DNA of 64,000 nucleotides from Mytilus edulis (taxonomy: Eukaryota; Mollusca; Bivalvia; Mytilida; Mytilidae): contig NC_092347.1 in the NCBI RefSeq assembly GCF_963676685.1, positions 92,136,208 through 92,200,207 of the forward strand, given 5' to 3'. The first letter of the stretch is position 1. Each line of letters starts with the position of its first letter. Both the position numbers and the translations under genes were made by a program. Of this stretch, positions 47,018-62,810 are shown piece by piece. Below the pieces are notes generated by a model that did not search any database, was not told the origin of the DNA, and worked only from the letters and a program-made list of their open reading frames with translations.

Positions 47018-50000
47018 TTTATACGAACCATTTCTGATATTTCATCATCAGACATCTTTTTTCCTGTTCGTTCATAGTATCTTTCTTTGTATTCTTTTAT
47101 TTTATAAAGTCTATCAACAGTTTGTTCTATTTCATAATCTGTCATTTTCTGATGTCCCATTCCAAATTCTGGCTTCAGAATTGTTCCCCATGGCATTTTA
47201 GGCTTCGGGGGACGCACTGACGATCGCTGAGATGACATTGTAGATGTTCTGAAATAAAGATCTAATAGAGATAACGCCTGAAATACTTTCCGCAGTCCCT
47301 TTATGAAAGAGAAATTCACCTTTCGAATACAGTTGGAATGGTTATACTGTTGAATTAATTATCTTTGGCCATATGATATGGAAAATATGTCTCTTCTCTT
47401 CTTTCGTTTTAAGAAGATGTTAGCAAATCTTTGCTCAAGTTTTAAGTTAGAATCTTGCTTTAAATCTCCACAAAAAATGATGAATAAAAAACCCTCGACT
47501 TATTACAGTCATTCTAATTACTTATTGAAAGTAAAGAATAACTTTGTAAAGTACACGTACTTTGTTTGTTCTTGTTTTTAGGGAACAATAAAATTATAAC
47601 TACCTTCGTTTAATCACAGAGAGAATATGTTTCAATTATGCTGACGAGACGACAGATTTTCCAAAGTTACATGTCGAGATTACAGATTTGTATAGAAAAG
47701 CTGTAGATCCTTCAACTTGTTTTATCATAATCAATTAATCGGATAAAGAACTACGAAGAGTATTGAACTTATAATTTTGTAAATGCGCTTTACATGTTTG
47801 TTTCTTATCGATTGCTTATATTGATTTCCCCCTAATTCTTTGGCATGATTATGAAGGTTCAACAATTTTCAATATAATTTTCAGTCAGATGAGCTGATAA
47901 AAACTTTCAAAGATATTAAATATCCGTCAGAACTGCATTGATTTGTTAGTAAATAATATTGTAATTTACTTGTGTTTTACTGTCACTTTTCATTAGTAAT
48001 GTTTCAATTTCCTGGCAACATAAATATTTGGAGGACTCCTACGAAACAACTAGCTTACTTTAATCCATATAAGCACGGATTAAATTCAATACATGTACAT
48101 ATAAAAAATCTTTCAATATAAAACAATGTATATAAGGCTTTTATTGCCTTTCCAACTATTTTTAAATGCGAATTTCGAGAACCAGAAAAGTTGGCATTAT
48201 TTCCACCATTAGCAATGTTAATTGTTCATTCTAGCTTTTGAAATTCAATTAGTATATAGTATTATTGTTCCGATTACTGAAGTAAATATGCAAGATTTTA
48301 TTTAGATTAAAAACTTAAAAAACATACATATAGTATCCCTCAAGTTATAATGTTTCCACGTTAACGTGTTTGTGAACACGATGTACAGAATAACATCCAT
48401 GTAAAATTTATTTTCCAAATATCTGCATACGTGTGCATTATTAAATAAGAAAAACTCTTACATGACCCAAATTTCCTTCAATTCAATATTCTTGCAAACA
48501 TTCTGAACTTACCAAAGTGGTTCGACTAAACTACGATCCGTTAAGTTATAGTATATTTATTTTCAATTTTAACTATTGTATATAAGTATACTTATAAGAT
48601 TTACCTTGGGGTACAACATATAAATCCTATAATTTAATTCATTGGTATTTTATATGAAGTTTCCAGCATAGAAATAATCCACCTGTCACTCAACCGTTGC
48701 TGGCCAAAAAATGTTTGATTTAAAATGTTGATCGATTTTGTTGTTTGTTTGCGCATGTATTTCACAAATGACTTAATTCATATACAAAAGTTGTAAATGC
48801 AATTCATTTCATATGCTATCGAGCTTTCTTTTTAAACGAATGACAATTTTACGATATAGAACATTTAAACGACACCTTAGAATTATAAATTAAGTCGGTT
48901 TTCTATAGAATGTAGACCAAACATAAATAAAATTTAAACTTCCGAACAATATGAGTTTGTAATGTGTCTAAATGGTTAGATAAGCGAGCTCTACGCATGG
49001 GTCTTGTTCTGATTCGTTCTCATTCTTATGTAACATAAATTTTGCTGTCAGTCTGTCATATGCTGTACGTACAATGTACTATACAGTAGAATTTCTTACA
49101 TATGGCAAAACTGAACAAAATTGATAAAAAAAAAAGTAATCATAATAGTTGATAATTTCAGTTTACCTAGTATAACCTTAAGGTACTATATATATCTTGT
49201 GTGGTAATGATTTTATTTGGCTTTTCACTTTCTGTTAAGTTGTATTATTTTATTGTGGAATATGACAGTTGTTATCCATTCGTTTGATGTGTTTGGACTT
49301 TTGATTTTGCCTTTTGATTTTTGATTTTCCTTTTTGAATTTTCCTCGGAGTTCAGTATTTTTGTGTTTTTACTTTTTTTATACATATCTTTAATCCAAAT
49401 AACCATTTGATGGAATGATTCTTCCGCAAATATGTTCTTAATTGATAATGTTTTTTTCCACAGATAATACGACAAGAATGTGCAAATTCTAAGTACTGTG
49501 TTCTTTATATAATCAAAGTCTTCAAAAGTCTTCCCTGTCCGAAAGTGAAAAAAGTGAAAAAAACCAGCCTAGCAGAAATTGACAATAACAGTCGATATGG
49601 GCGTTTTGATTTGTATCCGAATCCAGTGGCACCAAAAACAATTGCTTTTTCAATATGTCCAATTTATTTAACAAATTAGGACCCTCTATTTGTATGAAAA
49701 TGAGAATGGAGAATCAGCATATTTTAACTGCCCCCAATATTATATTATACAAATATAGCCTTTGTATAAAGAAGTATATTGACTGAGGGTATTGATGAAG
49801 ATAGATACTTAGTATTTGTATATATTCCGCCGTATAAATCGATTTTCTACAACAGTACGATGAAAATGTAAACAGATGTTGAGTAATAAAATTGAAAAAA
49901 AAACTTTCTTTCAGGAAAATAACAAGATATTGTATGGAACCAGATCAATCTAAAATTCAATACTATATAAATATCTAAATTTAGAGGTTCCAAAATTGCT

Positions 50001-51825
50001 ACAGAATCAGTGACTAAAAATCAATTAAAATAGGGAAATATCAAAAATTGTATAAGAACAAATATGCAGTAGCATAATAGCATTTCTGTGTATATACTGT
50101 CATTTAACAATACTATTGAACATGTTCAACAATTGTTTTATTATTTCGATATTGTAAAAGATGAACGTTGATAAACTTGAAAGGCTTCTGAATCCGTGAA
50201 CAATGTAACAACACTTGTATCCATTCTCTTCAGTTGAAGTTTAAAAGGATGAAACTGTTTTGGTGTCAAATCAACTCACCATAGATATACTAGGACTAAC
50301 ATTTTGTAAGTCAGACGAGCTGTAAAAGCTTTATATTGAATAGATCGATTAGGGCGTTTTGTTTTGTATCCGAATCCGGTGGAACCAACAATAATTGCGT
50401 TTACGCTAAAACATGACGACTATAACTGCTTTTCCAATATCTTCAATTTACTTAACAAAATAAAACGTCTACAGACTGACACAAAAGACTTTTCAGAGAC
50501 GCTTGAATAAAAAAAGGATATGAAAGAAAAAAATGCAAGTTAGAGGATTTATTGTTGATATTTATTATAATCATGTTTATGTCATCCCTAATCAGAATAG
50601 GTTTGCTAAAAATGTAAGATTTTACATTGTATTAGTAATAGGAACAACCGAAAAACACATTAAATAAAATAATATGAGCTGAAATAATTAAATCATATTG
50701 ATAATGTATGTAACACCCATGGCATAAAGGAGTCCGTGCTCCAAGCGTCTGTGTCGGATAAAAACAAGCTTTAAAAAGTATATATATATATATATCAACG
50801 TTTTGTGTATAAAAAATAATCATTCTATTCGAAAATGCTTACCTTTTATATTTCCTCTTAAACAGACATTCGGACAACAGTGATGTTACATCATCTACGC
50901 TTTCATCTGTTACACTTTCTATGTAGATAGGATTGTTCCCTAATGTAACACGACTTGATAGTGAATCTGTAACTTCTATTGCCTGTAAATATCATAAACA
51001 TAGATATTTCAGAAAATCGTGATTCGGGTATGCATATTTTCAATTTCTTATAAATGTTTAATGGTGTCAAAGATTTGCAGAAATTTTCTGTTTCTCGTGT
51101 GTCGTTTTAACAGTAGAAATAGTGTCTGTGTCGTTAGCTATATATCTATAGACAGCAAGAGCGAAAAGATTAGCAGGTGACTGATGGATCAACGTAAAGC
51201 TATACAAGACACAACCATGTACAACGAGAGAAAAAGGAAAACAGTGAAAAGAGACAATCGGATATACCCATGTCTTCGCGCCAATACTGTTATAGCGAAC
51301 TTCGGCTTGTAGTTACTTAAACACTAATACATCTACTCCTTGAGACCTGGATTTTATTCTCTCTCAAATACTGGGAAGTTCTAAGCTCTCTCATTTTTGC
51401 TGTATTCAATGATACAATTTAAAGGCAATTTAGTAACAACGTATTCGGAATATACTGTTTATAACTGCAATCTAAATGATCACTAAGCGCACAACTATAT
51501 ATAGATCTGTATGAAGACGCTATAGTCAGTCACCGAAATCTTTGTGAGAGGTCCTGGGAGCTGGCACATGACAATATTTCTACATACATGTAGTATAATT
51601 ATCTATTCTGATATATTGCTGAATTGCACTGTATCCTTCAATGTAAACAATATAGTGCGTGCATAAGTAGCCAAATCGGATAATCTAAAAGTTTGACTTG
51701 TTTATACCGGAATATCTCACAAAAAAGTAGTTTTGATCAAGAAAGATGTCCAAATTAAGCCAGTGTTAATTTTTTTTTGGACTGTTAAGTAAATTTCTTA
51801 CCTTGGAACTGAAACAACTGAACAT
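47005..51825 (-). CDS. Unrecognised 135-residue protein, three exons
   Basis: Exons are 51825-51802 (ATG, eight codons), 50982-50843 and 47248-47005 (TAA). Donors are AAG/GTAAG and AG/GTAAGC; acceptors are TTTACAG and TTTCAG. Phases 0 and 2 fit and give 408 nt. The short first exon encodes MFSCFSSK. The middle part is acidic (TDESVDDVTSLLSE). The C-terminal part is basic and proline-rich (RPPKPKMPWG), followed by a charged helix (EIEQTVDRLYKIKEYKERYY). There is no membrane segment and no domain I know. Two of three exons are well supported by frame and splice sites; the first is short and less certain. The final residues lie in the palindrome at 46981-47017, so the original C terminus may have been different. 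Confidence 0.65.
47320..50842. other. Second intron of the 135-residue gene
   Basis: AT-rich intron sequence. A family F copy is at 49256-49380 (TATGACAGTTGTTATCCATT, CTCGGAGTTCAGTATTTTTG). An (AT)n run lies near 50778-50795. GGGCGTTTTGATTTGTATCCGAATCC at 49600 recurs in similar form at 50352 (GGGCGTTTTGTTTTGTATCC), a small duplicated segment. No other gene is supported. Confidence 0.45.
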
Positions 51826-53044
51826 TTGTCAAAATTTTCAAACGCCAAACATTGAACTTATCAATTAGTGACTATCAGTTAAACAAAGTTACGGTTAATA
51901 ATTTGATACTTATTCCATTGTTGGGTTTCAGATGGTATCTTTAATTGTTATTAAATGTGAGGCATTGTACCCAGTTTACGCAACCCTTTAACCCGTGTAT
52001 GTTTACCACTTAAATGATGTGTTTAAATGTAATAAAGGTTAACACATTAACACTGTATTGTCCTGGTTGTCAATGGCTCAGATTGCCATTGCCAGACATC
52101 TTACATCCATATAATTTGTGCAAAGATAACTCAATTGAGTTCTCTAGGCAATGGCAGTCTTAATCAAAACCAAAGATTGACTTGTGCCTCTTTTCTCTTT
52201 TTTCATATGTTATCGATGTTGTCAAGGTATATTTGTTCCGCCTAACAGAAGTTCCACAGGGCAACTTTCTAAGTAAAAAGGGTATAAACAGATTTGTAAT
52301 TTCCCAAACCAATTCTTTGAACGTTGATCATGAGCGCAATGCCAAAATAATAAATGAAATTTTCACCTTTACTTTATGTAGATATATCTGAAACTTTGAT
52401 GAAATTTTGTATGCAACGATAACATATCGAAATGAATATGGTTATCGAAAAACTTAAACTTGCATGTAACTTTTCAACTTTCTGAGATATAGCAAATCAA
52501 TAGTCCTAATAATAGCTAGCTATACATTCAAGTAAAAATGTATAGAATGACGTAAATATCACATTTTAAAAAAAAATAGTTAATAGTACTCAGTTTTACA
52601 GATATGTATAAAAGGAATCCAACTGTTCAAATGCAGTTTGCACATACATTGTGAAAACTATTTGACAAAACTTTATAACAAACTAGATCGGAAACTATTA
52701 CTTCACTTAGTCTTTCAGAGGGATCAATAGCAATACATGTAGATACATTGTTGTAGATGTTTAATGGCAATCCATATGTGACAAATAATCTTCTAAGACA
52801 TTATCTTTATCATTACAAGATAACTGCAAATGAATAATTAACTATTTGTTTATAGAAAAAAAAATCTCTTATGAGATATGAATGAAATAAACATCACAAG
52901 CAGGTCAACATTTATTATATAACTTTAGAAATAATAGAAACATTTGTTCTTAAACAACATAAGAATTGGACATACCGGTACCTTCGGACAATTCGATATT
53001 TGGCTATTATAACTAAGAAAGTTACGTTGACATAGCATCTGCGC
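51826..53044. other. Region upstream of the 135-residue gene
   Basis: It presumably contains the minus-strand promoter. A 69-codon open frame at 52182-52391 shows no recognisable feature and I do not call it. The rest is AT-rich. Confidence 0.4.
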
Positions 53045-53052
53045 GTACTGCT

Positions 53053-53130
53053 CACAGGCACTTGTCTCAGAAATTTTTTTTCCTATATACCTTTGTATTA
53101 GGAAATTTTTTTCTGAGACAAGTGCCTGTG
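53053..53130. mobile_element. 78-bp hairpin element with perfect 8-bp target-site duplication
   Basis: CACAGGCACTTGTCTCAGAA at the left end pairs with TTCTGAGACAAGTGCCTGTG at the right end, and the whole is nearly one hairpin with a short AT-rich loop. GTACTGCT flanks it directly on both sides (53045-53052 and 53131-53138). An 8-bp duplication with CA...TG ends is typical of hAT-type miniature elements. Confidence 0.8.
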
Positions 53131-53196
53131 GTACTGCTATATAAGCTTGAACAAGATGGCTCGCCAAAATAGGAATGTCTTCATAATAGGTGTCAG

Positions 53197-53372
53197 TCGA
53201 TGCCGGCCTGTCTCAACATCAACAGCGATGCCTTATGCCATCATATGTAGGCATGCCTCATATGTATAATGCAACCAGCTATCTCCCTAAAGTGGAAAGG
53301 TTTAGTTTCTACTCTCAAAGAAGTCGCTCTTTTGTTGAGAGTCAGAGAGAAGCACAAAGATGGACCATGTAA
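53197..53372 (+). CDS. Possible isolated coding exon, uncertain
   Basis: After a TGTCAG acceptor-like site an open frame of 57 codons runs to TAA at 53370. It has a non-repetitive composition unlike the AT-rich shadows nearby (LSQHQQRCLMPSYVGMPHMY, then YLPKVERFSFYSQRSRSFV). No partner exon can be assigned. An overlapping frame opens at an ATG in AACAAGATGGCTCGCC (53155) but stops soon. This could be a terminal exon of a plus-strand gene, or chance. Confidence 0.22.
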
Positions 53373-53937
53373 TACCGATATCAACATCCTATTTTTTTTT
53401 ATTACAATAAGATAAAATATACAATATATGGTGGATGACCCGGGCATCCTGGTACTTCTCGCATACTGAAATGTTAGAATTTTGTAGCGAATATGGGCAC
53501 TAGCTCCATTCTATTTTATTTCGATCCCTACTTTTCTTTTTTAATTGATTTATGTTCAGATGATACCTGAACACAAAATATTACATTAAGGACACTTAGT
53601 GTTTGAGATCTGAACTTTAACATAAAACATACATGTCAATGTATCACCAAAGTAAGTTAAGAGTGATACTTTTTATATGAGAGACTGTTGTGTTGAACCA
53701 TCGTATACATAAATATCAGATTATCAGATTATTTGTCAGATTTGTTTTTATTCTCATAGATATAAATCAAATCAAATCTGTATTCAAATCAAATATATTT
53801 TATTGTCAATTAAAGACGCCCATTACAGGCAGAATAATCACAAGTTAAATTTGGTACAAATGATTACAAAATGATTACAATGATTTGAATACAATTAAAT
53901 TAATGATTACAATGAAGAGAAAATAAAGACACAGGAA
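53373..53937. other. Spacer without a gene
   Basis: AT-rich. AAATCAAAT and ATCAGATTAT short repeats occur at 53712-53800. Nothing else is recognised. Confidence 0.45.
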
Positions 53938-54127
53938 GATATAGGAAGATGTCGGTATATATGAGTGCCAATGAGACAACTCCCCATCCAAGTCATAAAA
54001 GTAAATCATTATAGGTAAATGTACGGTCTTCAACACGGAGCCTAAGCCCACACCGAACAGCAAGCCATAAAGGGCCTCACAAATTACTAGTGTAAACCAG
54101 TCAAACTGGAAAACCAAAGGTCTTATC
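53938..54127 (+). repeat. Family B, left half of a second split copy
   Basis: Includes TATATGAGTGCCAATGAGAC, TACGGTCTTCAACACGGAGC and GGAAAACCAAAGGTCTTATC. It is followed at once by a family C head, the same arrangement as at 23406/23411. Confidence 0.65.
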
Positions 54128-54149
54128 TATATAAATTTAAAAAAAAGCA

Positions 54150-55400
54150 GGTGCTCTGCAGGGTGCACCTTTATACGACCGCAGAAGTTGAACCCTGAAC
54201 AGTTGGGGCAAGTATGGGCACAACATTCAAGCTTGCTCCAGCTCTGAATTTGGTTTGCGATAATATTTTTGACATAATATGAGTTTCTGACACAAAACAA
54301 ATGTCAAGATCTTACAAATCTATTGCACAATACTGTGCAATTAAAGATTTCTTCTTTTAACTTTTCAAAAATTTGGAGAAAAAAATTTGAAAACAACTAC
54401 CCCCCCCCCTTTTTTTTGCAAGTAGTCCAAAACCTGACATTTTTTTATACATAATATACAAGTAGTGTAAGGGAGGTAAATCCGAACATACACAACATTG
54501 TATGTTAAATTTTTCAGATTTACCTCCCTACACTGATTTTAAATTGTCTTAATTATCCATTGACCAGAAAAACCTTTTTTACCCCCAATTCCGAAACATT
54601 TTTGACCCATAACCCCCAAAAGTCAATACTAACCATCCCTTCAAGGTATGGAGACTTGTGGTTTAATTTCAGAGAGGTTCATTCACTTGAACATAAGTTA
54701 TTGTTTGAAAACTACAAAAATTAATATTTTGGGCCCCCTTTTTGGCCCCTAATTCCTAAACTATTGGGACCATAACCCCCAAAATCAAACCAAACTTTTC
54801 TTTTGTGGTATTGAACCTTCTTGTAAAAAAAAGAGATCCATACACTTAAACACAAGTTATTGTCTGTAAACTAGAAAAATGCTTCTTTTTGGCCCTTTTT
54901 TTTTGCCCCTTATTTCTACATTCGCAGGAAAATTAACCCCAATCTGAATCCCAGCCTTCCCTGTATTATATGGTACCCTGTGGTACAATGTCAGAGAAAT
55001 TCATACAGTTACACACAAGTTATTGTCCTGAAACTAGAAAAATGCTTGTTTTTGGCCTCTTTTTGGCCCTTAATTCCTAGACTTGCCCAATAACCCCTTA
55101 AAATAAATCCCAACCTTCTACTTATGGTATTTAACATGGTGGTACAATTTCAGAACAATTAAAATACTAATACAGAACTTTTTATCCTGAAACTAGATAA
55201 ATGCTGTTTTTGGCCCCTTTGGACCCCTAATCAATCCCAAGCTTCCTTTTGTGGTTATTAACATTGTGTTAAAATTTTATTAATTTCTTTTTTACTTATT
55301 CAAAAGTTAATATCCTGAAACAATCTGTCTTCTGACGACGCTGACGACACCTACGACCCCGTGATACCAATATACGACCAAAAAAAATTTTAAAAAAGGG
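54150..55400 (+). repeat. Family C element, shorter diverged copy 4
   Basis: It has the head GGTGCTCTGCAGGGTGCACC, TTTATACGACCGCA (54170-54183), the internal TTGCACAATACTGTGCAA palindrome (54323-54340), TTTTTGGCCCCTAATTCC-type tandem units and CTGACGACGCTGACGACACC near the end. The terminal TGCGGTCGTATAAA is not preserved. It is followed by ACATAAACAAACGACAACCA (55421-55440), the right half of family B. Confidence 0.65.
54464..54534. repeat. Small hairpin inside family C copy 4
   Basis: AGTGTAAGGGAGGTAAATC (54464-54482) pairs with GATTTACCTCCCTACACT (54517-54534), with a one-base bulge. An inner AACATAC/GTATGTT pair extends the stem. Neither copy 2 nor copy 3 shows this segment, so it may be a separate insertion. 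Confidence 0.7.
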
Positions 55401-55627
55401 AAACAAAATCACTTCTGAACCACATAAACAAACGACAACCATGTCTGTTTATGTCTATTTTGGTCATCGAGCTTTTCTAGTGTTATGGTTTTATCTAACA
55501 TCCTTGGCTTTTAAATATTCGAATTTAACATTTCTGATGAAGTTAATCCATAAAAGCGCTTCGGATGCATGAAATATATCAAGTGTGGTTTTCATTTGTT
55601 TTGTATCAGAAATCTTGAAGTAAAACA

Positions 55628-55872
55628 TAACCAGAGGCTTAAAAAGCATGTGTCGCTCACTTAGGTCTATTTGCATCTTCAACAATGGACATTCTTTTTC
55701 ACTGTCGACTAGACTATAATTCATAACTCTTTCTATTGACCTTGAAACGTTGATTTCTCTTTTCTGTTCCCACTTTCTCTCTATCTTCTAAAGTAATTAA
55801 GTTAACGGACGACAGACACCAAGTGATGAATACAGCTGTCTTGGACCTAGCTTTGAACCAGGTGAGCTAAAT
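55628..55872 (+). repeat. Remnant of family A ends
   Basis: Starts AGAGGCTTAAAAAGCATGTG plus TCGCTCAC and ends GACACCAAGTGATG...CCAGGTGAGCTAAA. Nearly all internal units are missing, which suggests a deletion derivative. Confidence 0.55.
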
Positions 55873-57118
55873 CAAGTAAAGTGTCAAATATAGATCACAG
55901 TTACCCACTTTTAATATGCTTTACATCCTTTGATGCATTATTACACCAATGTATGAATGAAGGAACCTTAGAACTAGTATATAAGATATGAACTCGGACG
56001 TAAAACTATATATTATAAATGAAGCTTACAAACAAAATATGGCTACAAAGTCGTGGAACTTTTGGTCTTCATGACAACCAAGATGCATATTCAATAGTGT
56101 ATGTATTTCTGAGAATTTGCTGGAGCAGATGTCCATATACACACAGATGTGGACACAGGCAAAAACAAAATCATTTGTAGTATCATCTACTAGTATGTTT
56201 AGGCATACTAAAATGTTGATATTTATTTTGCACTTGATTCATATGTTATAAAATTGAGAATGGAAATGGGGAATGTGTTATAGGTTATTTGTCCTCATAT
56301 TTTGGACACATGTTCAGATATACACAATAATGTTGTAAGACTCAAAGTACTCTTTGAAGCTCGTACTCGTGATGAGGCAATTAAACAAAGATTGAAAGAC
56401 ATTTTTAGATTGGCCCTGGTGTAATAATAAATCCATCTGAAATTTGTTCTGCCTCTTTATAGTTTGAGTTGGTCCAATCAACTTTTTTAGCTGGAAAAGG
56501 GTTTCGTGATTAACGAATGTCAAGTTTTTGAAAGAAAAAGAAAGCCAAAGAGCAACATCTTGGTAATTTATTCACAATAAACTTAAGATATGTCTCGTTT
56601 AAAACATCCAACGTTAACAATCCATGACTGAATACACAGGGCCAAATAACCGCCATGGACATTACTTATCATAAGTGCTTCGCTTTAATTTATCTAAATG
56701 AAAACTTAAAACTGGTAAAATATGCAAACAGTGTTGTGAAAATCATTAATGAAAGATGGTTCCCATTATGGTCAGATCATATGATTTCGTACTATGCATG
56801 CTTTTCCAATAGAGATTGTGACGTCACAAAGCATCTTTAATAGAAAAAAAACCATGAGACGAGGATCTTTTCGAGTATAAAGGGTAATTAAATGAAATGT
56901 TCTGACATGGAATAATGAATTACCGATTAGATATGAAGAAAGGCTCCTTCGCTGAATTTTCAAATACATGATGATGCTATTCTATGCAATTTGAGTAGAT
57001 AGACAAACATTTGATATCATGTTTCACTTGGTTACTGGCAAACATTAATGTAACAGGTAAAGCATTTTGTCATTAGTAGGTAGACAATAAAAACATCACA
57101 ATATATTTTGTAGAGAAA
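55873..57118. other. AT-rich region without a supported gene
   Basis: A short family E stub (ATTGAGAATGGAAATGGGGA) is at about 56252. Open frames of 61-69 codons on both strands show no family features. Confidence 0.45.
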
Positions 57119-59362
57119 TTTATTATTTTATCAACAGTATCAATAACAAATATTCATCAAATACAACATGCATGCTGCCTTAACTCGTCAAACAGAAAAA
57201 TATATTTGTCAAGCACTGAAATTCATTTTTGAACCACTTAACATGCAAATGCTTTTAAAGCCTTATACACAACTTGACAATTTAATAAAAAAGAAGATGG
57301 AGGACGTAGGATAATGGTAAATTTGACAACAGCTCAGTGCTGAGAATTTACTAAAATGTACATATATTTTTACGGTCACAATACCAGATGCAAAAGATTA
57401 CTAGCAGTCAGCCAGTCATAGCTACAAATTCAACCTTTGTGGTTTGTTGATACGATGATCAAACATCAGACACCTTCATAAAATGTAAATTCCTTCCTCC
57501 CCTTGAAAAAAATCCAAATAAGAGGCAGGGAGGAACCTTGACTAGATTCTTGACTTAATACAAATAGTATCCCAACCTCCAATCTATCATTTTGAATAGC
57601 AGACATAATGAACCCTTAAAATTTCAATCTGTTCTTTTTTGTACTTATGGTTTTTCATTCAACAAAAAATATAGATTTGTAAACAGAATCCAAAGGTATT
57701 CTCAGTGAGAAGATCAAAGATAAATCTGTATGTTTGTTTGATTAACAGTTGGAAAGATCATACTGCTCACCAGGAAACAGATTTAATATGTTATACATCT
57801 TTAAAGCACTTTTGCTATTAAAATCGTCAAACTTTATTGAAAAAGAGAAAACTGTTGATCTCCTGAAAACTAGTTTTTAAAGTGGTACATAACACTACAG
57901 GGAGATAACTCTGTAAAATCAGCTGAATGTTTTAAACACAATCTATTTAAAAGCCCCTCAATGATTAAAATTAGTTTTTTCCAAATTGCTATATATCCAA
58001 TGAAATTTTTCAGACAAAGTGTGTGGTTCATTTTTTGAAATTTTCATATTTTTTGTAATATAGTCAAAGTAAATATTTCGTCAAATTTTATGAAAATTAA
58101 AGAGCCAAATTAATTTTAGTCAAGGTGTTAGGTACTACCTTAATGGCCTTGTTTTAGCTTTATCTCTTTGTATTACTTTTGTCATGGAAGCCGTGTCAAC
58201 TTATTAGTTAAGATATAAACAACAATTTTTAAAGAAGGCAGCCTCCTTTAGTGAAAATTATGGGCAAAGTTTTCCCAACTTGGCTCATTGCATTCATTGG
58301 AAATCATTTTGATAAAAAGATTGACAAATGATTACCAATTGATGGCAAAACCTCACAACTTACCTAGGGCTAGGTGTTAAAAACGATTATACTTCGTATC
58401 ATATCTCATACACAGGATAAATTTAATACAAGTGCTTAAATTAGTCCCTATAACAACAATTGAGCAGCATAGGATAGAAGTCAACATTATCCAAATGAAT
58501 ATTCATACATCTGTTTAATTATTTTGCAGATTGAAAAAAATCTGTCTGGAAATTTTGTAATTGTTTGAAAATTGAGTTGACATAAAAATCCTACACAATA
58601 TAACAACATTCACCTTTTATTTCGTATTTTAATGTTCCAAAACCAATCAAAGTATTATATATGTATATGTTTACATGGGGCACTTGCATAATGTTGATTT
58701 CTATCTGATGTTGCTCATTTTATAAACAAATTGAATGATTAAGTCTCATTCCTCAATATATTCAAATTGTTTTCCTTGCAGAGGGAATAATAAATTTCAA
58801 AAAATACATTATATGTACGAGCAATAACTGTTCAAGTTCAAGAAAACACTTTAAAATACATAAGAACAGTTATGAAGATAACCTGTTTGCACTAAAATAT
58901 CATTGTCTTAAAATCTGACAATTAATCTTATAAGTAATTGTAACATTTACAGTAAAGCTCAAACCAGCATAATTTAAACACAAAAGGGATCTTCATTAGT
59001 CTATATGTGGGAAACCAATAATATTGTCATGTAAATTATAATAAACTAGAAAAACATGAACAGAGCTTAAAATGTATACCCTCTTAAATTTATATCACTG
59101 TTGCAAATTTATATCCCCCTTTTTGTATCAATATGGCAAAGTTTTGTAATGCAAAGGATCCAAAATTTATATTAAAAACAAAATAAGAGAAAGAGGATAA
59201 ATGCCAATAGATATTAATTATTCCCCGATAATTTCAAGAAAATCCAGTCAGATCAGAACATGCAATTTGTGGATGGAAAGCCCCACATTTACATTGATCA
59301 ATATATCCCATACTTGACTTAATATGGGTATTAACTAACAGAAGGGAGTCAATAATTTGGTG
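57119..59362 (-). other. Probable long 3' untranslated region of AK6
   Basis: Directly downstream of the AK6 stop on the minus strand lies 2.2 kb without a recognisable dispersed repeat and without coding frames. TTTATT at 57119-57124 reads as AATAAA on the minus strand. That makes it one candidate polyadenylation signal; nearer signals may be used instead. Confidence 0.35.
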
Positions 59363-62810
<3,448 letters not shown>

